A stretch of 64,000 bases of DNA from Allokutzneria sp. A3M-2-11 16. GTDB taxonomy: Bacteria > Actinomycetota > Actinomycetes > Mycobacteriales > Pseudonocardiaceae. The translations under genes were made by a program, and so were the position numbers. Position 1 is the first letter of the stretch. Each line of letters opens with the position of its first letter. Of this stretch, positions 33,524-43,217 are shown in pieces. Below the pieces are notes generated by a model, which ran no database searches, was not told where the DNA came from, and saw nothing but the letters and a program-made list of their open reading frames with translations. The stretch is from the NCBI RefSeq assembly GCF_024213555.1, contig NZ_JANAVO010000001.1, forward strand, positions 2,666,001 through 2,730,000, written 5' to 3'.

Positions 33524-33759
33524 CAGACCTTCTCCCCACGCGCGCGGATCTCGGCGACGACCGCCTCGACGCCGCGCTTGTCGATCGTCTTGATGCCCTT
33601 GGTGGACACGCGCAGCGAGATCCACCGGTTCTCGCTGGCCAGCCAGTAGCGCCTGCGCTGGATGTTGGGGTTCCAGCGGCGCGAGGTGCGCACGTGGGAG
33701 TGCGAGACCTGCTTGCCGAAGCCGGGTTCGCGGCCGGTCACCTGACACCTCGCGGACAC
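33523..33759 (-). CDS. rpmB2: 50S ribosomal protein L28, zinc-free paralog, 78 aa
   Basis: L28 pattern: '[19 protein letters not shown]', '[14 protein letters not shown]', '[16 protein letters not shown]'. Only one cysteine remains where the zinc form has four. It starts with GTG at 33759 after GAGGAGG and is the first gene of the operon controlled from the AT-rich palindrome at 33776. Confidence 0.95.
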   Translation of the reverse strand: MSARCQVTGREPGFGKQVSHSHVRTSRRWNPNIQRRRYWLASENRWISLRVSTKGIKTIDKRGVEAVVAEIRARGEKV

Positions 33760-33775
33760 GGGGCCTCCTCGGGAA

Positions 33776-33796
33776 TGAAAACGATACCGATTTTCG
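33776..33796. promoter_or_regulatory. Probable Zur operator between the two zinc-starvation operons
   Basis: GAAAACGATACCGATTTTC (33777-33795) is an AT-rich imperfect palindrome in the gap between rpmB2 (-) and mrf (+). The genes on both sides belong to the known Zur regulon of actinobacteria. The spacing between the GAAAAC and GATTTTC arms is larger than in the simplest TGAAAATNATTTTCA form. Confidence 0.7.
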
Positions 33797-33864
33797 TTAA
33801 GACGGGGGCCAGGGTAGCGTGGCCGCCGTTGAAAGTGGAAATCGTTGTCAACAAGGGAGCCGAC

Positions 33865-35091
33865 GTGACTGATCAGCGCGTGCCGGTGGTGTTGCTGTCC
33901 GGCCTCGCCGCCGACGCGGTCGCCGAGGTCGCCCGCCACGCCGCCGCGGACCCGGCGACCGCGGTGCTCCACCACGACCTCCGCGAAGTGGTCCAGGGCG
34001 TGGTGCGGCGAACGCTGACCCACGGCGAGTACGCCGCGACCGAGGTGCTGGAGCTGGCGCACGGCTGCGTCTCGTGCACGCTCCGCCAGGACCTCCTGCC
34101 CGTCGCCTTGCGGCTGGCCGAAGCGCCCGATGTGCGCCGGATCGTGCTGCACCTCGACCCGGCGCTGGAGCCGGAGGCGGTGTGCTGGGCGCTGCACCAC
34201 GTGGTGGTCGACGGCCGCGTCGCCACCGAGCGCCTGCGCGTCGAGGCGGTGGTCAACACGGTCGACGCGGCGACGTGGTTCGCGGATGCGATCGGCGAGG
34301 AGTCGCTGTTCGAGCGGGGCATGTCCGCGAGCGCCGACGATGAGCGCACCATCGCGCAAGTCGTTGTGGCGCAAGTGGAATTCGCCGACGCGGTGGTGGT
34401 GGCCGGGAGCGCTCCGGACGCGTGGACCGCGGCGCGGACCGACGCCGTGCTGGACCGGCTCGCACCGGAGCTGCCGCGCGCGGACCTGCCCGGCCTCGAC
34501 CTCGGCGCCCTGGTCGCGGCGGTCCCGTCGCGGGCGCGCAAGGGCGAGGTCGGCGACGCGCACGAGCCGCTGCTGCGCGGTCAGCCGCCGTTGGAGTCGG
34601 ACTGCGGGATCTCCGTCGTGCTCTTCGACGAGCGCAGGCCGTTCCACCCTTCGCGACTGCACGACGCGCTGGATGTGTTGCTGGAAGGCGTTGTGCGGAC
34701 GCGCGGGCGGATCTGGGTGGCGAGCCAACCCGACGCCGCGCTCTGGGTGGAGTCGGCGGGCGGCGGCCTCCGCGTCGCGCACGCCGGGCCGTGGCTGGCG
34801 ACCAAAGAGGACTGGTCCGAAGTGGACTCAGAGCGCGTGGCCATGGCGTCGCTGCGTTGGGACCCCTACTACGGCGACCGCGAACAACAGTTGGTGGTGA
34901 TCACGCATCTGGCTTCGCCGGACGAGATCACCTCGGCGTTGCGGGACGCGCTGCTGACCGATGCCGAACTCGCTGAGGGCGCTGAGGTTTGGCGGACCTA
35001 CGAGGACCCCTTCGGGGAGTGGCACATCGATCCATGCGAGGACTCGGGCGACCGGGACTCGGCATTGCGGACAGGAAGGGAAGAAGGATGA
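33865..35091 (+). CDS. mrf: Ribosome hibernation factor-recruiting GTPase-like protein (Mrf, COG0523), 408 aa
   Basis: Matches the actinobacterial Mrf group (M. tuberculosis Rv0106): '[21 protein letters not shown]' with the CxxC-type metal site, '[14 protein letters not shown]', '[19 protein letters not shown]', '[16 protein letters not shown]' and '[13 protein letters not shown]'. The Walker A of normal COG0523 GTPases is missing ('[10 protein letters not shown]'), as I recall for Rv0106 too. In mycobacteria Mrf recruits the hibernation factor to zinc-free ribosomes. The GTG at 33865 follows AAGGGAG. Its stop overlaps rpmE2. Confidence 0.9.
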   Translation: MTDQRVPVVLLSGLAADAVAEVARHAAADPATAVLHHDLREVVQGVVRRTLTHGEYAATEVLELAHGCVSCTLRQDLLPVALRLAEAPDVRRIVLHLDPALEPEAVCWALHHVVVDGRVATERLRVEAVVNTVDAATWFADAIGEESLFERGMSASADDERTIAQVVVAQVEFADAVVVAGSAPDAWTAARTDAVLDRLAPELPRADLPGLDLGALVAAVPSRARKGEVGDAHEPLLRGQPPLESDCGISVVLFDERRPFHPSRLHDALDVLLEGVVRTRGRIWVASQPDAALWVESAGGGLRVAHAGPWLATKEDWSEVDSERVAMASLRWDPYYGDREQQLVVITHLASPDEITSALRDALLTDAELAEGAEVWRTYEDPFGEWHIDPCEDSGDRDSALRTGREEG

Positions 35092-35336
35092 AGACCGGAA
35101 TCCACCCCGAGTACCACCCGGTGGTCTTCAAGGACTCCTCGACGGGCAAGGCGTTCCTGACCCGCTCGACGGCGACCTCCGAGAAGACCGTGGAGTGGGA
35201 GGACGGCAACACCTACCCGTTGATCGTCGTCGACGTCACCAGCGACTCGCACCCGTTCTGGACGGGCAACCAGCGGCTGGTCGACACCGCTGGGCGGGTC
35301 GAGAAGTTCCACCGCCGCTACGGCAGGAGGCACTGA
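35088..35336 (+). CDS. rpmE2: 50S ribosomal protein L31 type B (zinc-free), 82 aa
   Basis: '[20 protein letters not shown]', '[20 protein letters not shown]' and '[20 protein letters not shown]' define type B L31, which lacks the CxxC pair of type A. It overlaps mrf by 4 bases and rpmF2 by one base, so all three are translated from one message. Confidence 0.96.
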   Translation: MKTGIHPEYHPVVFKDSSTGKAFLTRSTATSEKTVEWEDGNTYPLIVVDVTSDSHPFWTGNQRLVDTAGRVEKFHRRYGRRH

Positions 35337-35497
35337 TGGCCGTCCCGAAGCGGCGCATGTCGCGCAGCAACACCCGCAGCCGCCGGGCGCAGTGGAAGGC
35401 CGCGCCCGTGCCTCTCGTCCCGATCACCGTGGACGGTCGGAGCGTGCTCGTCCCGCCCCACCTGGTCCAGGCGTACCGCCGCGGCTACCTCTCCTGA
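35336..35497 (+). CDS. rpmF2: 50S ribosomal protein L32, zinc-free paralog, 53 aa
   Basis: '[20 protein letters not shown]' is the L32 N-terminus. The remaining part contains no cysteine, unlike the four-Cys zinc form. It ends the Mrf-L31-L32 operon, 25 bases before a long palindrome that may stop transcription. Confidence 0.95.
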   Translation: MAVPKRRMSRSNTRSRRAQWKAAPVPLVPITVDGRSVLVPPHLVQAYRRGYLS

Positions 35498-35521
35498 GTG
35501 ATGCCGCCGCCCCGGGCGTTG

Positions 35522-35576
35522 CGCCCTGAATGAGTCATTGAGGGAACTCAACTCCCCCAATGACTCATTCAGGGCG
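35522..35576. repeat. Long palindrome at convergent gene ends (CGCCCTGAATGAGTCATTG family)
   Basis: Nineteen-bp perfect arms CGCCCTGAATGAGTCATTG (35522-35540) and complement (35558-35576), extended by four more pairs after one mismatch, leave a 7-nt loop. It occupies the gap between rpmF2 (+) and the phosphatase (-), and probably is a bidirectional terminator or dispersed repeat. A deleted copy seems to be at 20253. Confidence 0.85.
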
Positions 35577-35583
35577 AAAGAGG

Positions 35584-36246
35584 CTAGGCCACCTGGGTGA
35601 TCTGGGTTTCACCATCGGGGGACTCGCGCCACTGGGTGAAGGGGCGGTCCATGTACCAGCGGCCGGTGGAGTCCCGTTCCAGGACTCGGAAATCACAGGT
35701 CGGCGGGTTCGACAGCGATTCGAACAATTCGATGCTCCAGTTGAAGAGCCGACGGCACAGCAAACGCATCGTCAGCCCGTGCGAGACCACGAGCACGTTC
35801 TTCGGGTGCGCCGGGTCGTTGTCCACCCGCCGCTCCAGCTCGGTGAGGAAACCCGCGACGCGGTCGTCCACGTCCGCCCCGGACTCGCCGTGCGCCAGCC
35901 GGAAGAAGAAGTGGCCGAAGGCGTGCCGCTCCTGCTTCTGCCGTTCCTGGTCGACCGGGTCCTGGAGGTTGCCCCAGTCCTGTTCCCGCAGGCGGGGCTC
36001 GGGGACTATCCGTTCGATCAGGTTGCTGAGCTCCATCAGCTCGAAGGTCTGCCGCGTGCGCAGGTAGGGGCTCACGTACGCGGCGACGGGACCGGGTTCG
36101 AGCAGGCGCCGCATGCGTGGCGCCATGCCGCGCGCCTGTTGCACGCCCCGCGGGGTCAGCGGCAGGGCGTGGTCCGGTATGCGGCAGTAGGCAAGCTCAT
36201 CGACGTTGCCGAGGCTTTCCGCGTGTCGCAGCAGGATGATCCGCAC
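35584..36246 (-). CDS. Histidine phosphatase (phosphoglycerate mutase-like), 220 aa
   Basis: The GTG at 36246 starts the domain directly: 'VRIILLRHAESLGNVDE' with the catalytic RHG-type motif (RHAES). Later come 'PLTPRGVQQARGMA', 'AYVSPYLRTRQTF' (second Arg), 'PRLREQDWGN' (Glu) and 'VLVVSHGLTMRLLCRRL' (second His). It removes phosphate from a small molecule or phosphoprotein; the substrate is unknown. A longer frame to 36492 covers the next gene and is not used. Confidence 0.88.
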   Translation of the reverse strand: MRIILLRHAESLGNVDELAYCRIPDHALPLTPRGVQQARGMAPRMRRLLEPGPVAAYVSPYLRTRQTFELMELSNLIERIVPEPRLREQDWGNLQDPVDQERQKQERHAFGHFFFRLAHGESGADVDDRVAGFLTELERRVDNDPAHPKNVLVVSHGLTMRLLCRRLFNWSIELFESLSNPPTCDFRVLERDSTGRWYMDRPFTQWRESPDGETQITQVA

Positions 36247-36269
36247 ATGTCTATCGTGCCTTTTTTCCT

Positions 36270-36728
36270 CTACTCCATCAGCGGGAACATCAGTTGTCGC
36301 AGCGTCCGACCGGGTAAAGAACCTGATGTAACCACCCCAATTTCCTGAGCCCCCATCGCGAAATAGAAGCCTTCGGCGTAGGGCTCCGCGTCCAGGACGA
36401 GCTCCGTCCATCCCATATTCCGGGCCGTCCGCACGGCGTTCGTCCACAAGAGCCTGCCGATACCGGTGCCGATGTGCGGGGGATCGACCCACAGGTCGCT
36501 CAGCTCACCGCGCGGCGCGGAGCCTGCGAGGCCGTAGAACCCGAGCACTTCCCCGTTCCGCTCGGCCACGGTGAACCCGCCGAGGGCGATGTGCTCCGCG
36601 GTGTAGGTCAGCTCGGCGCGGACCGCCGCCATGAAGTCCGCGTCGTAGCCCCAGTGCGCCTTCGACCGCTGGGCGAGCGCGCTGAGTTCGTCGGCCTCCG
36701 CGGGCCGCGCGGGTCGGAGTGAGGTCAC
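36270..36728 (-). CDS. GNAT acetyltransferase, 152 aa
   Basis: A GNAT fold: 'LRPARPAEADELSALA' at the start, 'GEVLGFYGLAG', 'ELSDLWVDPPHIGTGIGRLL' with the acetyl-CoA loop (here GTGIGR), and 'LVLDAEPYAEGFYFAMG'. It transfers acetyl from acetyl-CoA to an amine, target unknown. The GTG start at 36728 has GAGG nearby. It lies 23 bases before the phosphatase on the same strand. Confidence 0.85.
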   Translation of the reverse strand: MTSLRPARPAEADELSALAQRSKAHWGYDADFMAAVRAELTYTAEHIALGGFTVAERNGEVLGFYGLAGSAPRGELSDLWVDPPHIGTGIGRLLWTNAVRTARNMGWTELVLDAEPYAEGFYFAMGAQEIGVVTSGSLPGRTLRQLMFPLME

Positions 36729-36790
36729 CGCTCGATCCTCGCGGTCAGCATCACGTCGCCGCACGCGATTTCCTGAGGGAGGATCACCGG

Positions 36791-37393
36791 GTGTTGCTCG
36801 TGTTGGAGCTCGTCGGCATCGCCGTTTTCGCCGCGTCCGGCGCGCTCGCCGGGGTGCGTGCCCGCCTGGACGTCTTCGGCGTGGTGATCCTCGCGATGAC
36901 CACCGCGCTCGGCGGCGGGATCATCCGCGACGTGCTGCTCGACGTCAGCCCGCCCGCCAGCCTGCGGGACTGGCGCTACCTGCTGGTGACCGCGGTGACC
37001 GGCCTCGTCGTCTTCTGGGTCCACCCGCACATGGCGAAGCTGCGCCGCGCGATGCTGCTCGCGGACGCGGTCGGGCTCGGGCTGTTCACCACGGCGGGCA
37101 CCATCACGGCGCTCGAGCTGGGCGCGCCCGCGTACACGGCCTGTCTGATCGGGATGACGACCGGCATCGGCGGCGGTGCCTTGCGCGACTTGCTGATCAG
37201 GGAGATTCCCGTGGTGCTGCAACGGGAGATCTACGCGGTGGCGGCGCTGCTGGGCGCGATCGTCGTCGTGCTGGGGCGGCACATCGGCCTGCCGCAGGGC
37301 CCGACCGTGCTCGCCGGGGCCGCGCTGATCGTGACGATCCGCGTGCTCGGGCTGTGGCGGAAGTGGAACGCGCCGCTGCCGCGCGAACTGTGA
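36791..37393 (+). CDS. TRIC/UPF0126 family membrane channel, 200 aa
   Basis: About seven hydrophobic helices in two repeats. Each repeat carries a glycine-rich kink: '[13 protein letters not shown]' (first) and '[16 protein letters not shown]' (second). This is the hallmark of prokaryotic TRIC-type cation channels (YicG/UPF0126). They form trimeric monovalent-cation channels in the membrane. The GTG at 36791 follows GAGGGAGG. It is separate from the MprAB-like operon that starts 65 bases later. Confidence 0.88.
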   Translation: MLLVLELVGIAVFAASGALAGVRARLDVFGVVILAMTTALGGGIIRDVLLDVSPPASLRDWRYLLVTAVTGLVVFWVHPHMAKLRRAMLLADAVGLGLFTTAGTITALELGAPAYTACLIGMTTGIGGGALRDLLIREIPVVLQREIYAVAALLGAIVVVLGRHIGLPQGPTVLAGAALIVTIRVLGLWRKWNAPLPREL

Positions 37394-37416
37394 CTCTATT
37401 TGCCCGTATTCAGCAC

Positions 37417-37436
37417 CTTCTCAGGCACTTCTCAGG
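37417..37436 (+). promoter_or_regulatory. MprA-type direct repeat
   Basis: CTTCTCAGG occurs twice in a row with two bases between (37417-37425, 37428-37436), 21 bp before the response regulator start. MprA boxes in mycobacteria are loosely conserved 8-bp direct repeats, so this fits autoregulation. The same word is upstream of the HtrA protease at 43187. Confidence 0.6.
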
Positions 37437-37457
37437 GCAGCGGGTAAGACTACGTCC

Positions 37458-38153
37458 ATGCGCATCCTCGTAGTCGACGACGATCGGGCCGTACGCGACT
37501 CGCTGCGGCGGTCGTTGCAGTTCAACGGCTACCAGGTCGAGATGGCCAGCGACGGTGTGCAGGCACTGGAACAGCTCGGCGCCAGCAGGCCGGACGCGAT
37601 GGTGCTCGACGTGATGATGCCGAGGCTGGACGGTCTTGAGGTCTGCCGCAGGCTCCGCAGCACCGGGGACGACCTGCCGATCCTGGTGCTCACCGCCCGG
37701 GACGCGGTGTCCGACCGCGTCGCCGGGCTGGACGCGGGCGCCGACGACTACCTGCCCAAGCCCTTCGCGCTGGAGGAACTGCTCGCGCGGCTGCGCGCCC
37801 TGCTCCGGCGCACCGGCCCCGGCCAGGACGACGCGGGCGCGATCGCCGCCAGCCTGCGCTTCGCCGACCTCGAACTGGACCCCGGTACCCGGGACGTGCG
37901 CCGCGGGGAGCGGCCGATCAGCCTGACCCGCACCGAGTTCTCGTTGCTGGAGCTGTTCCTCGCGCACCCGCGCCAGGTCCTCACCCGAGGCCGCATCCTG
38001 GAGGAGGTGTGGGGCTACGACTTCCCCACCTCCGGCAACGCCCTTGAGGTGTACGTGGGCTACCTGCGCCGCAAGACCGAGGCGTCGGGCGAGCCCCGGC
38101 TGCTGCACACCGTGCGCGGCGTGGGCTACGTGCTCCGGGAGACCGCTCCGTGA
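37458..38153 (+). CDS. mprA: OmpR-type response regulator, MprA-like, 231 aa
   Basis: The receiver has '[12 protein letters not shown]', phospho-Asp in '[16 protein letters not shown]' and Lys in '[12 protein letters not shown]'. The winged helix (~130-228) ends with '[20 protein letters not shown]' and 'YVGYLRRK', '[10 protein letters not shown]'. Close to M. tuberculosis MprA in motif and gene context (histidine kinase next, HtrA protease, MoaB2 and MscL further on). It would respond to envelope stress. Confidence 0.9.
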   Translation: MRILVVDDDRAVRDSLRRSLQFNGYQVEMASDGVQALEQLGASRPDAMVLDVMMPRLDGLEVCRRLRSTGDDLPILVLTARDAVSDRVAGLDAGADDYLPKPFALEELLARLRALLRRTGPGQDDAGAIAASLRFADLELDPGTRDVRRGERPISLTRTEFSLLELFLAHPRQVLTRGRILEEVWGYDFPTSGNALEVYVGYLRRKTEASGEPRLLHTVRGVGYVLRETAP

Positions 38154-39544
38154 CCCTCCCGACGGGGATGCGCCAGCGCTTCTCGCTCCAGTCCCGGATC
38201 ACCGCGCTGGCCGCCTTCGGGGTGGGCTTCGCCGTGGCCCTGGTCTCCCTCGCCGCCTACGTCACCGTGCGCTCCAGCCTGTACAGCCAGCTGGAGGCCA
38301 AGCTGGAGGACCAGGCGAGGGAAGCGGTCAGCACCGCCATCGCGCAGGACCGGTTCGAGGGCTTCCCCAGCGACGTGTTCCAGGTCTTCGGCCTGAAGGT
38401 CGCGCTGCTCCAGGTGGACCGCGCCGGGCAGGTCGTCCTCCAGGTCGGCAGCGGAGGCAAGGCGACCGCGCCATCCGTGGAGCGGGCCGAGGTCGAGGTG
38501 GCGCTCGGCACGATCGAGTCGCACAGCCGGGTCGACACCAAGACCGACACGCAGATCGCGGCCGTGAACATCCGTCCCGGGCTCGCGCTGATCCTCGGCC
38601 AGTCGCTGGCGTCGATGAAGGAGACGCTGAACCGGCTCGGCGTGGTGCTGGTCGTAGTCGGTGGCGCGGGCATTCTTCTCGCTGCCGCAGCGGGAACCGC
38701 GGTCGCCCGCGGCAGTCTCCGGCCGGTGAAACGGCTGACCGAGGCGGCCGAACACGTCGCGCGCACCGCGGAACTGCGGCCGATCCCGATCTCCGGTGAC
38801 GACGAGCTGGCGCGGCTCACGCAGGCGTTCAACTCGATGCTCGCCGCGCTCTCGGAGTCGCAGGAACGACAGCGCAGGCTCGTCGCCGACGCGGGCCACG
38901 AACTCCGCACACCGCTGACTTCCTTGCGCACCAACCTGGAACTGCTGTTGGCCTCGCAGCGAGCCGACACCCCGAATCTGTCCGAAGAGGACCGATCGGA
39001 GATCTACGAGGACGTCCGCGCCCAGGTCAACGAACTGTCCACTTTGGTCGGTGACCTGGTGGAGCTGGCCCGCGACGACGCTCCGGGCGTTGTGCACGAG
39101 CCGGTGGAGATGGTGGACGTGGTGGAGCGCGCCCTGGAGCGCGCCCGCCGCCGCGCGCCGAACCTGGAGTTCGTCGCGAGCCTGCGCCCCTGGGTGCTCG
39201 ACGGCGACGCGAACGCGTTGGAGCGCGCCGCGCTGAACCTGCTGGACAACGCGGCGAAGTGGAGTCCGCCGGGCGGTCGCGTCCGGGTCGAGCTGCGCCA
39301 GGCGGGGCAGGGCGTCGGGTTGCTCGAAGTGGCCGACGCGGGAGACGGCATCGCCGACGCGGACCTGCCGCACGTGTTCGAACGGTTCTACCGCTCGTCC
39401 GAGGCGCGCACGCTGCCCGGCTCGGGTCTGGGCCTGGCGATCGTCAAGCAGGTGGCCGAGCGGCACGGCGGCACCGCGACCGCCGGGCACGCCCCCGAAG
39501 GCGGCGCGCTCATGTCCATCTGGCTCCCCGGCCGCCCCGGCTGA
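38150..39544 (+). CDS. mprB: Sensor histidine kinase, MprB-like, 464 aa
   Basis: Two membrane segments (~20-42 and ~163-185) enclose an extracytoplasmic sensor of ~120 residues. HAMP (~186-240), HisKA ('[20 protein letters not shown]' with the His) and HATPase ('[13 protein letters not shown]', '[19 protein letters not shown]', '[18 protein letters not shown]') follow. It is translationally coupled to the regulator (GTGA). The mycobacterial homolog senses misfolded proteins outside the membrane through DnaK interaction. Confidence 0.92.
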   Translation: MTLPTGMRQRFSLQSRITALAAFGVGFAVALVSLAAYVTVRSSLYSQLEAKLEDQAREAVSTAIAQDRFEGFPSDVFQVFGLKVALLQVDRAGQVVLQVGSGGKATAPSVERAEVEVALGTIESHSRVDTKTDTQIAAVNIRPGLALILGQSLASMKETLNRLGVVLVVVGGAGILLAAAAGTAVARGSLRPVKRLTEAAEHVARTAELRPIPISGDDELARLTQAFNSMLAALSESQERQRRLVADAGHELRTPLTSLRTNLELLLASQRADTPNLSEEDRSEIYEDVRAQVNELSTLVGDLVELARDDAPGVVHEPVEMVDVVERALERARRRAPNLEFVASLRPWVLDGDANALERAALNLLDNAAKWSPPGGRVRVELRQAGQGVGLLEVADAGDGIADADLPHVFERFYRSSEARTLPGSGLGLAIVKQVAERHGGTATAGHAPEGGALMSIWLPGRPG

Positions 39545-39554
39545 CGTCCCAGCA

Positions 39555-39693
39555 GGGTTGGCCCGTCTTCAAGTACACCGAACCCCCGCCCCAGCGATCG
39601 CCAACCGCCACAAACCCTCCGCGCCTCCGGGGGTTGGGTGCGGTTTGCGATGGTTCTGGGCGGGGTCGGGGGTACTTGAAGACCGCCCAACCC
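39555..39693. repeat. Giant imperfect hairpin between convergent genes
   Basis: About 60-nt arms: 'CCGTCTTCAAGTAC...ACCCCCGCCCCAG...CGCCAACCGC' on the left pairs with 'GCGGTTTGCGATGG...GGGCGGGG...GTACTTGAAGAC' on the right at roughly 85 percent, ending GGGTTGG/CCAACCC. It fills the gap between the kinase stop (39544) and the galactosidase stop (39696). No transposase-like ORF is inside. Confidence 0.8.
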
Positions 39694-39695
39694 GC

Positions 39696-41009
39696 TCAGG
39701 TGAAGCGTGCCGGGATCGGCTCGGAGAGCAGGCGGCGCGTGGTGTCCAGACCCCAGGAGTCCAAGCCCCGCAAGCGATCCGACGATGCGCGCAGGCCGCC
39801 GTTGACGCTGATGTGCTCGGCCCACTCGGTCCGGTGCTCGACCGCGGGGCGGGCCACGATGCAGTCGGGGTCGTTCACCCAGAACCGCCCGTGCTGGAAC
39901 CGCCGGGACTCGCCGTTGAGCACCGCGCCGAGCTGCGCGGGCTGCGACAGGTCGCCCGAGTCCGGCGCGTACTCCAGCGCGATGTCCGGGCTCACCCGCA
40001 TCGCGTCCACCACGCCGATCGACGGCAGCTGCGGCGCGCCGCAGCCGAGCAGGTAGGCGTCCGGGCCGATCACCTCGCGGATCAGCTCAAGGCCGTCGCG
40101 GTACGCCTCGATCCCGGACACGTCCGCGTGCCTGCGGCCAGGAACCGCGCCCGCGTATACAAAGTCGATCTTGTGATAGTCGATGCCCCACTCGGCGAAG
40201 GTCGTGAAAACCGTGCGGAGGTAGTCCCGCGCCGCGGGGTGCGTGGTGTCCAGCGCGTACAGGGCCTGGCCCCAGTTGTGTCCGACCAGCACCGGATTTT
40301 CCTTGCCCACCAACCAATCCGGGTGCTCGGCCAGCAGCTCCGACCGTGCGGACACCAGGAACGGCGCGGTCCAGATCCCCGCCCGGCGGCCGTGGTCGCG
40401 GATGTGGGCGAACAGGCCGGGCACGTCGGGGAAGCGGCCGGACGGGACCAGCCAGTCGCCGACCTCGCGCTGGTAGCCGTCGTCGACCTGCACCACGTCG
40501 ATCGGCAGCTCCAGGTCCTCCATCGCCTCCAGGTTGTCCACGATGTCGTCGGCCGTGACATCGGTGAAGTACTCGTACCAGGAGCACCAGCCGGTCGGGG
40601 CCGGGCGCGGCGGCGGCACCGCGAGGCGGGCGCAGACCTCGTCGGCCCACGCGGTCAGCGCCGACGGGATGTCGCCGGTGTGCTGCCGGATCTCCACCGA
40701 ACCGTTGGCGCTGATCACTAGGCGGTCGCCGTCGCGCACCGCGAGGATGGTGGGCACCTCGGCGGTCGGGTCCGCCGCGGCGAACAGCGTCACCGAGTCC
40801 CCTTCGGCGACGGCGAACAAGCCCTCGCCGCAGTAGGTGCCGGGCGCGGGGTCGGTCGCGTGCCGGTAGGCGATCAGCCGCTTGTCCTCGTCCACCGGAC
40901 GGTGCGGAGCCGCGCCGAGCCGGTAGCTCGTCGACGGGGACCACGACTGCCAGCCCTGCTCGTGCACCACGGTGTCGTCGCTGGTCTGGATCTCCGCGAT
41001 GGTCTCCAT
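39696..41009 (-). CDS. Alpha-galactosidase, family GH36, 437 aa
   Basis: A cytosolic GH36 enzyme: an N-terminal beta-sandwich part ('QGWQSWSPS') precedes the barrel ('TGWCSWYEYFTDVTADDI', 'VVQVDDGYQ'). The nucleophile is the Asp of 'YHKIDFVYAGA' and the acid/base the Asp of 'VVDAMRVSPD'. No signal peptide. At 437 residues it is shorter than most GH36 (about 700). With GalT it suggests use of alpha-galactosides; no transporter, galK or galE is next to it. It diverges from the DeoR gene. Confidence 0.88.
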   Translation of the reverse strand: METIAEIQTSDDTVVHEQGWQSWSPSTSYRLGAAPHRPVDEDKRLIAYRHATDPAPGTYCGEGLFAVAEGDSVTLFAAADPTAEVPTILAVRDGDRLVISANGSVEIRQHTGDIPSALTAWADEVCARLAVPPPRPAPTGWCSWYEYFTDVTADDIVDNLEAMEDLELPIDVVQVDDGYQREVGDWLVPSGRFPDVPGLFAHIRDHGRRAGIWTAPFLVSARSELLAEHPDWLVGKENPVLVGHNWGQALYALDTTHPAARDYLRTVFTTFAEWGIDYHKIDFVYAGAVPGRRHADVSGIEAYRDGLELIREVIGPDAYLLGCGAPQLPSIGVVDAMRVSPDIALEYAPDSGDLSQPAQLGAVLNGESRRFQHGRFWVNDPDCIVARPAVEHRTEWAEHISVNGGLRASSDRLRGLDSWGLDTTRRLLSEPIPARFT

Positions 41010-41026
41010 CGGTTCCGGTCCTCCCT

Positions 41027-41051
41027 GTTCGCTTGTTCACCAGTTCGCTCG
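41027..41051. promoter_or_regulatory. Direct GTTC repeats in the galactosidase/DeoR gap
   Basis: GTTCG-CTT-GTTC-ACCA-GTTCG repeats with about 8-bp period just upstream of the galactosidase start. DeoR-family proteins often bind such tandem repeats. A second candidate with TGTTG repeats lies near 41180-41200. Both are weak by eye. Confidence 0.35.
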
Positions 41052-41256
41052 TCACCGAACGAACTCGAACACGCTGCCCGTTTTCTATGCTAAGCACTGG
41101 CTATCGGATTTTGCTGCCCTTTTCGGCTCGTCGGCGATCATCTGAGGTCGCCCCAGTGTTCAACCTGGGCAGATCTCAATGTTGGACTGTGTTGACGTTG
41201 TCCATCGAACTGGGCCACGCTGGTCTGGTACGGCCGTCGAGAGGAAGAGGTGCGCG

Positions 41257-42059
41257 GTGCTGGCGCGGCAACGACAGGCGGTGATCCTGGAAGAGGTGCG
41301 TCGGACCGGCGCCGTGCGGGTCAGCGACCTGGTGACCAGGCTCGGCGTCTCCGACATGACCGTGCGCAGGGACCTCGACGCCCTCGCCCGGCGCGGCCAG
41401 GTGGAGAAGGTCTACGGCGGCGCGACCTCGGCCACCGGCCGCAGCACCGACGAACCCGGCTTCGAGGCCAAGTCCGTCCGCCAGCTGCCGGAGAAGGAGG
41501 CCATCGCCGCGATGGCCGCGGAACTGGTCCGGCCGGGCACGGCGATCGGGCTCTCCGCGGGGACCACGACCTGGACGCTGGCGCGCTTCCTCGACGACGT
41601 GGCCGACCTGACGGTGGTCACCAACTCGATCCGGGTGGCCGACGTGCTCCAGCAGCGCGGGCGCACGGACCGGACCGTGGTGCTCACCGGCGGGGTGCGG
41701 ACGCCGTCGGACGCGCTCGTCGGGCCCGTCGCGGTGCAGGCGCTGCGCTCGCTGCACCTGGACCTGGTGTTCCTCGGCGTGCACGGGATGGCGCCGAACG
41801 CGGGGTTCACCACGCCGAACCTCAACGAGAGCGAGACCGACCGCGCGCTGGTCGACGCCGCGAGCAACCTGGTGGTGCTCGCCGACCACACCAAGTGGGC
41901 CACGGTCGGCATCTCCACCATCGCCCAGCTGGACGAGGCGCACGTGCTGGTCAGCGACGAGGGCCTGGACCAGGCCGCGCGGGAGATCCTCGCCGAGCAC
42001 GTCGACGAGCTGGTGCTCGCCCCTGTTCCCGCACGCAGGACTCAGCCGGAGGTCGGCGC

Positions 42060-42063
<4 letters not shown>
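41257..42063 (+). CDS. DeoR family transcriptional regulator, 268 aa
   Basis: The N-terminal winged helix 'ARQRQAVILEEVRRTGAVRV' and 'SDMTVRRDLDALARRGQVEK' is the DeoR signature. A sugar-phosphate sensor domain follows ('GLSAGTTTWTLARFL', 'VVTNSIRVADVL', 'LVDAASNLVVLADHTKWATVG'). The GTG at 41257 has GAGGAAGAGG upstream. It lies between the galactosidase (divergent) and galT (overlapping stop), so it very probably represses galactose use until a sugar phosphate binds. Confidence 0.92.
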
Positions 42064-43142
<1,079 letters not shown>

Positions 43143-43175
43143 ATTGACGGGGTATCCATAAGGGAACCCCAGGCG

Positions 43176-43195
43176 TGTCTAAGCCTCTTCTCAGG
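43176..43195 (+). promoter_or_regulatory. MprA-type box upstream of the HtrA protease
   Basis: TGTCTAAGC (43176-43184) and CTTCTCAGG (43187-43195) form a loose direct repeat; the second half is identical to the repeats in front of mprA at 37417. It lies 23 bp before the likely ATG at 43218. Confidence 0.5.
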
Positions 43196-43217
43196 TCGGC
43201 ACTCCAGAGTGGTTCCC

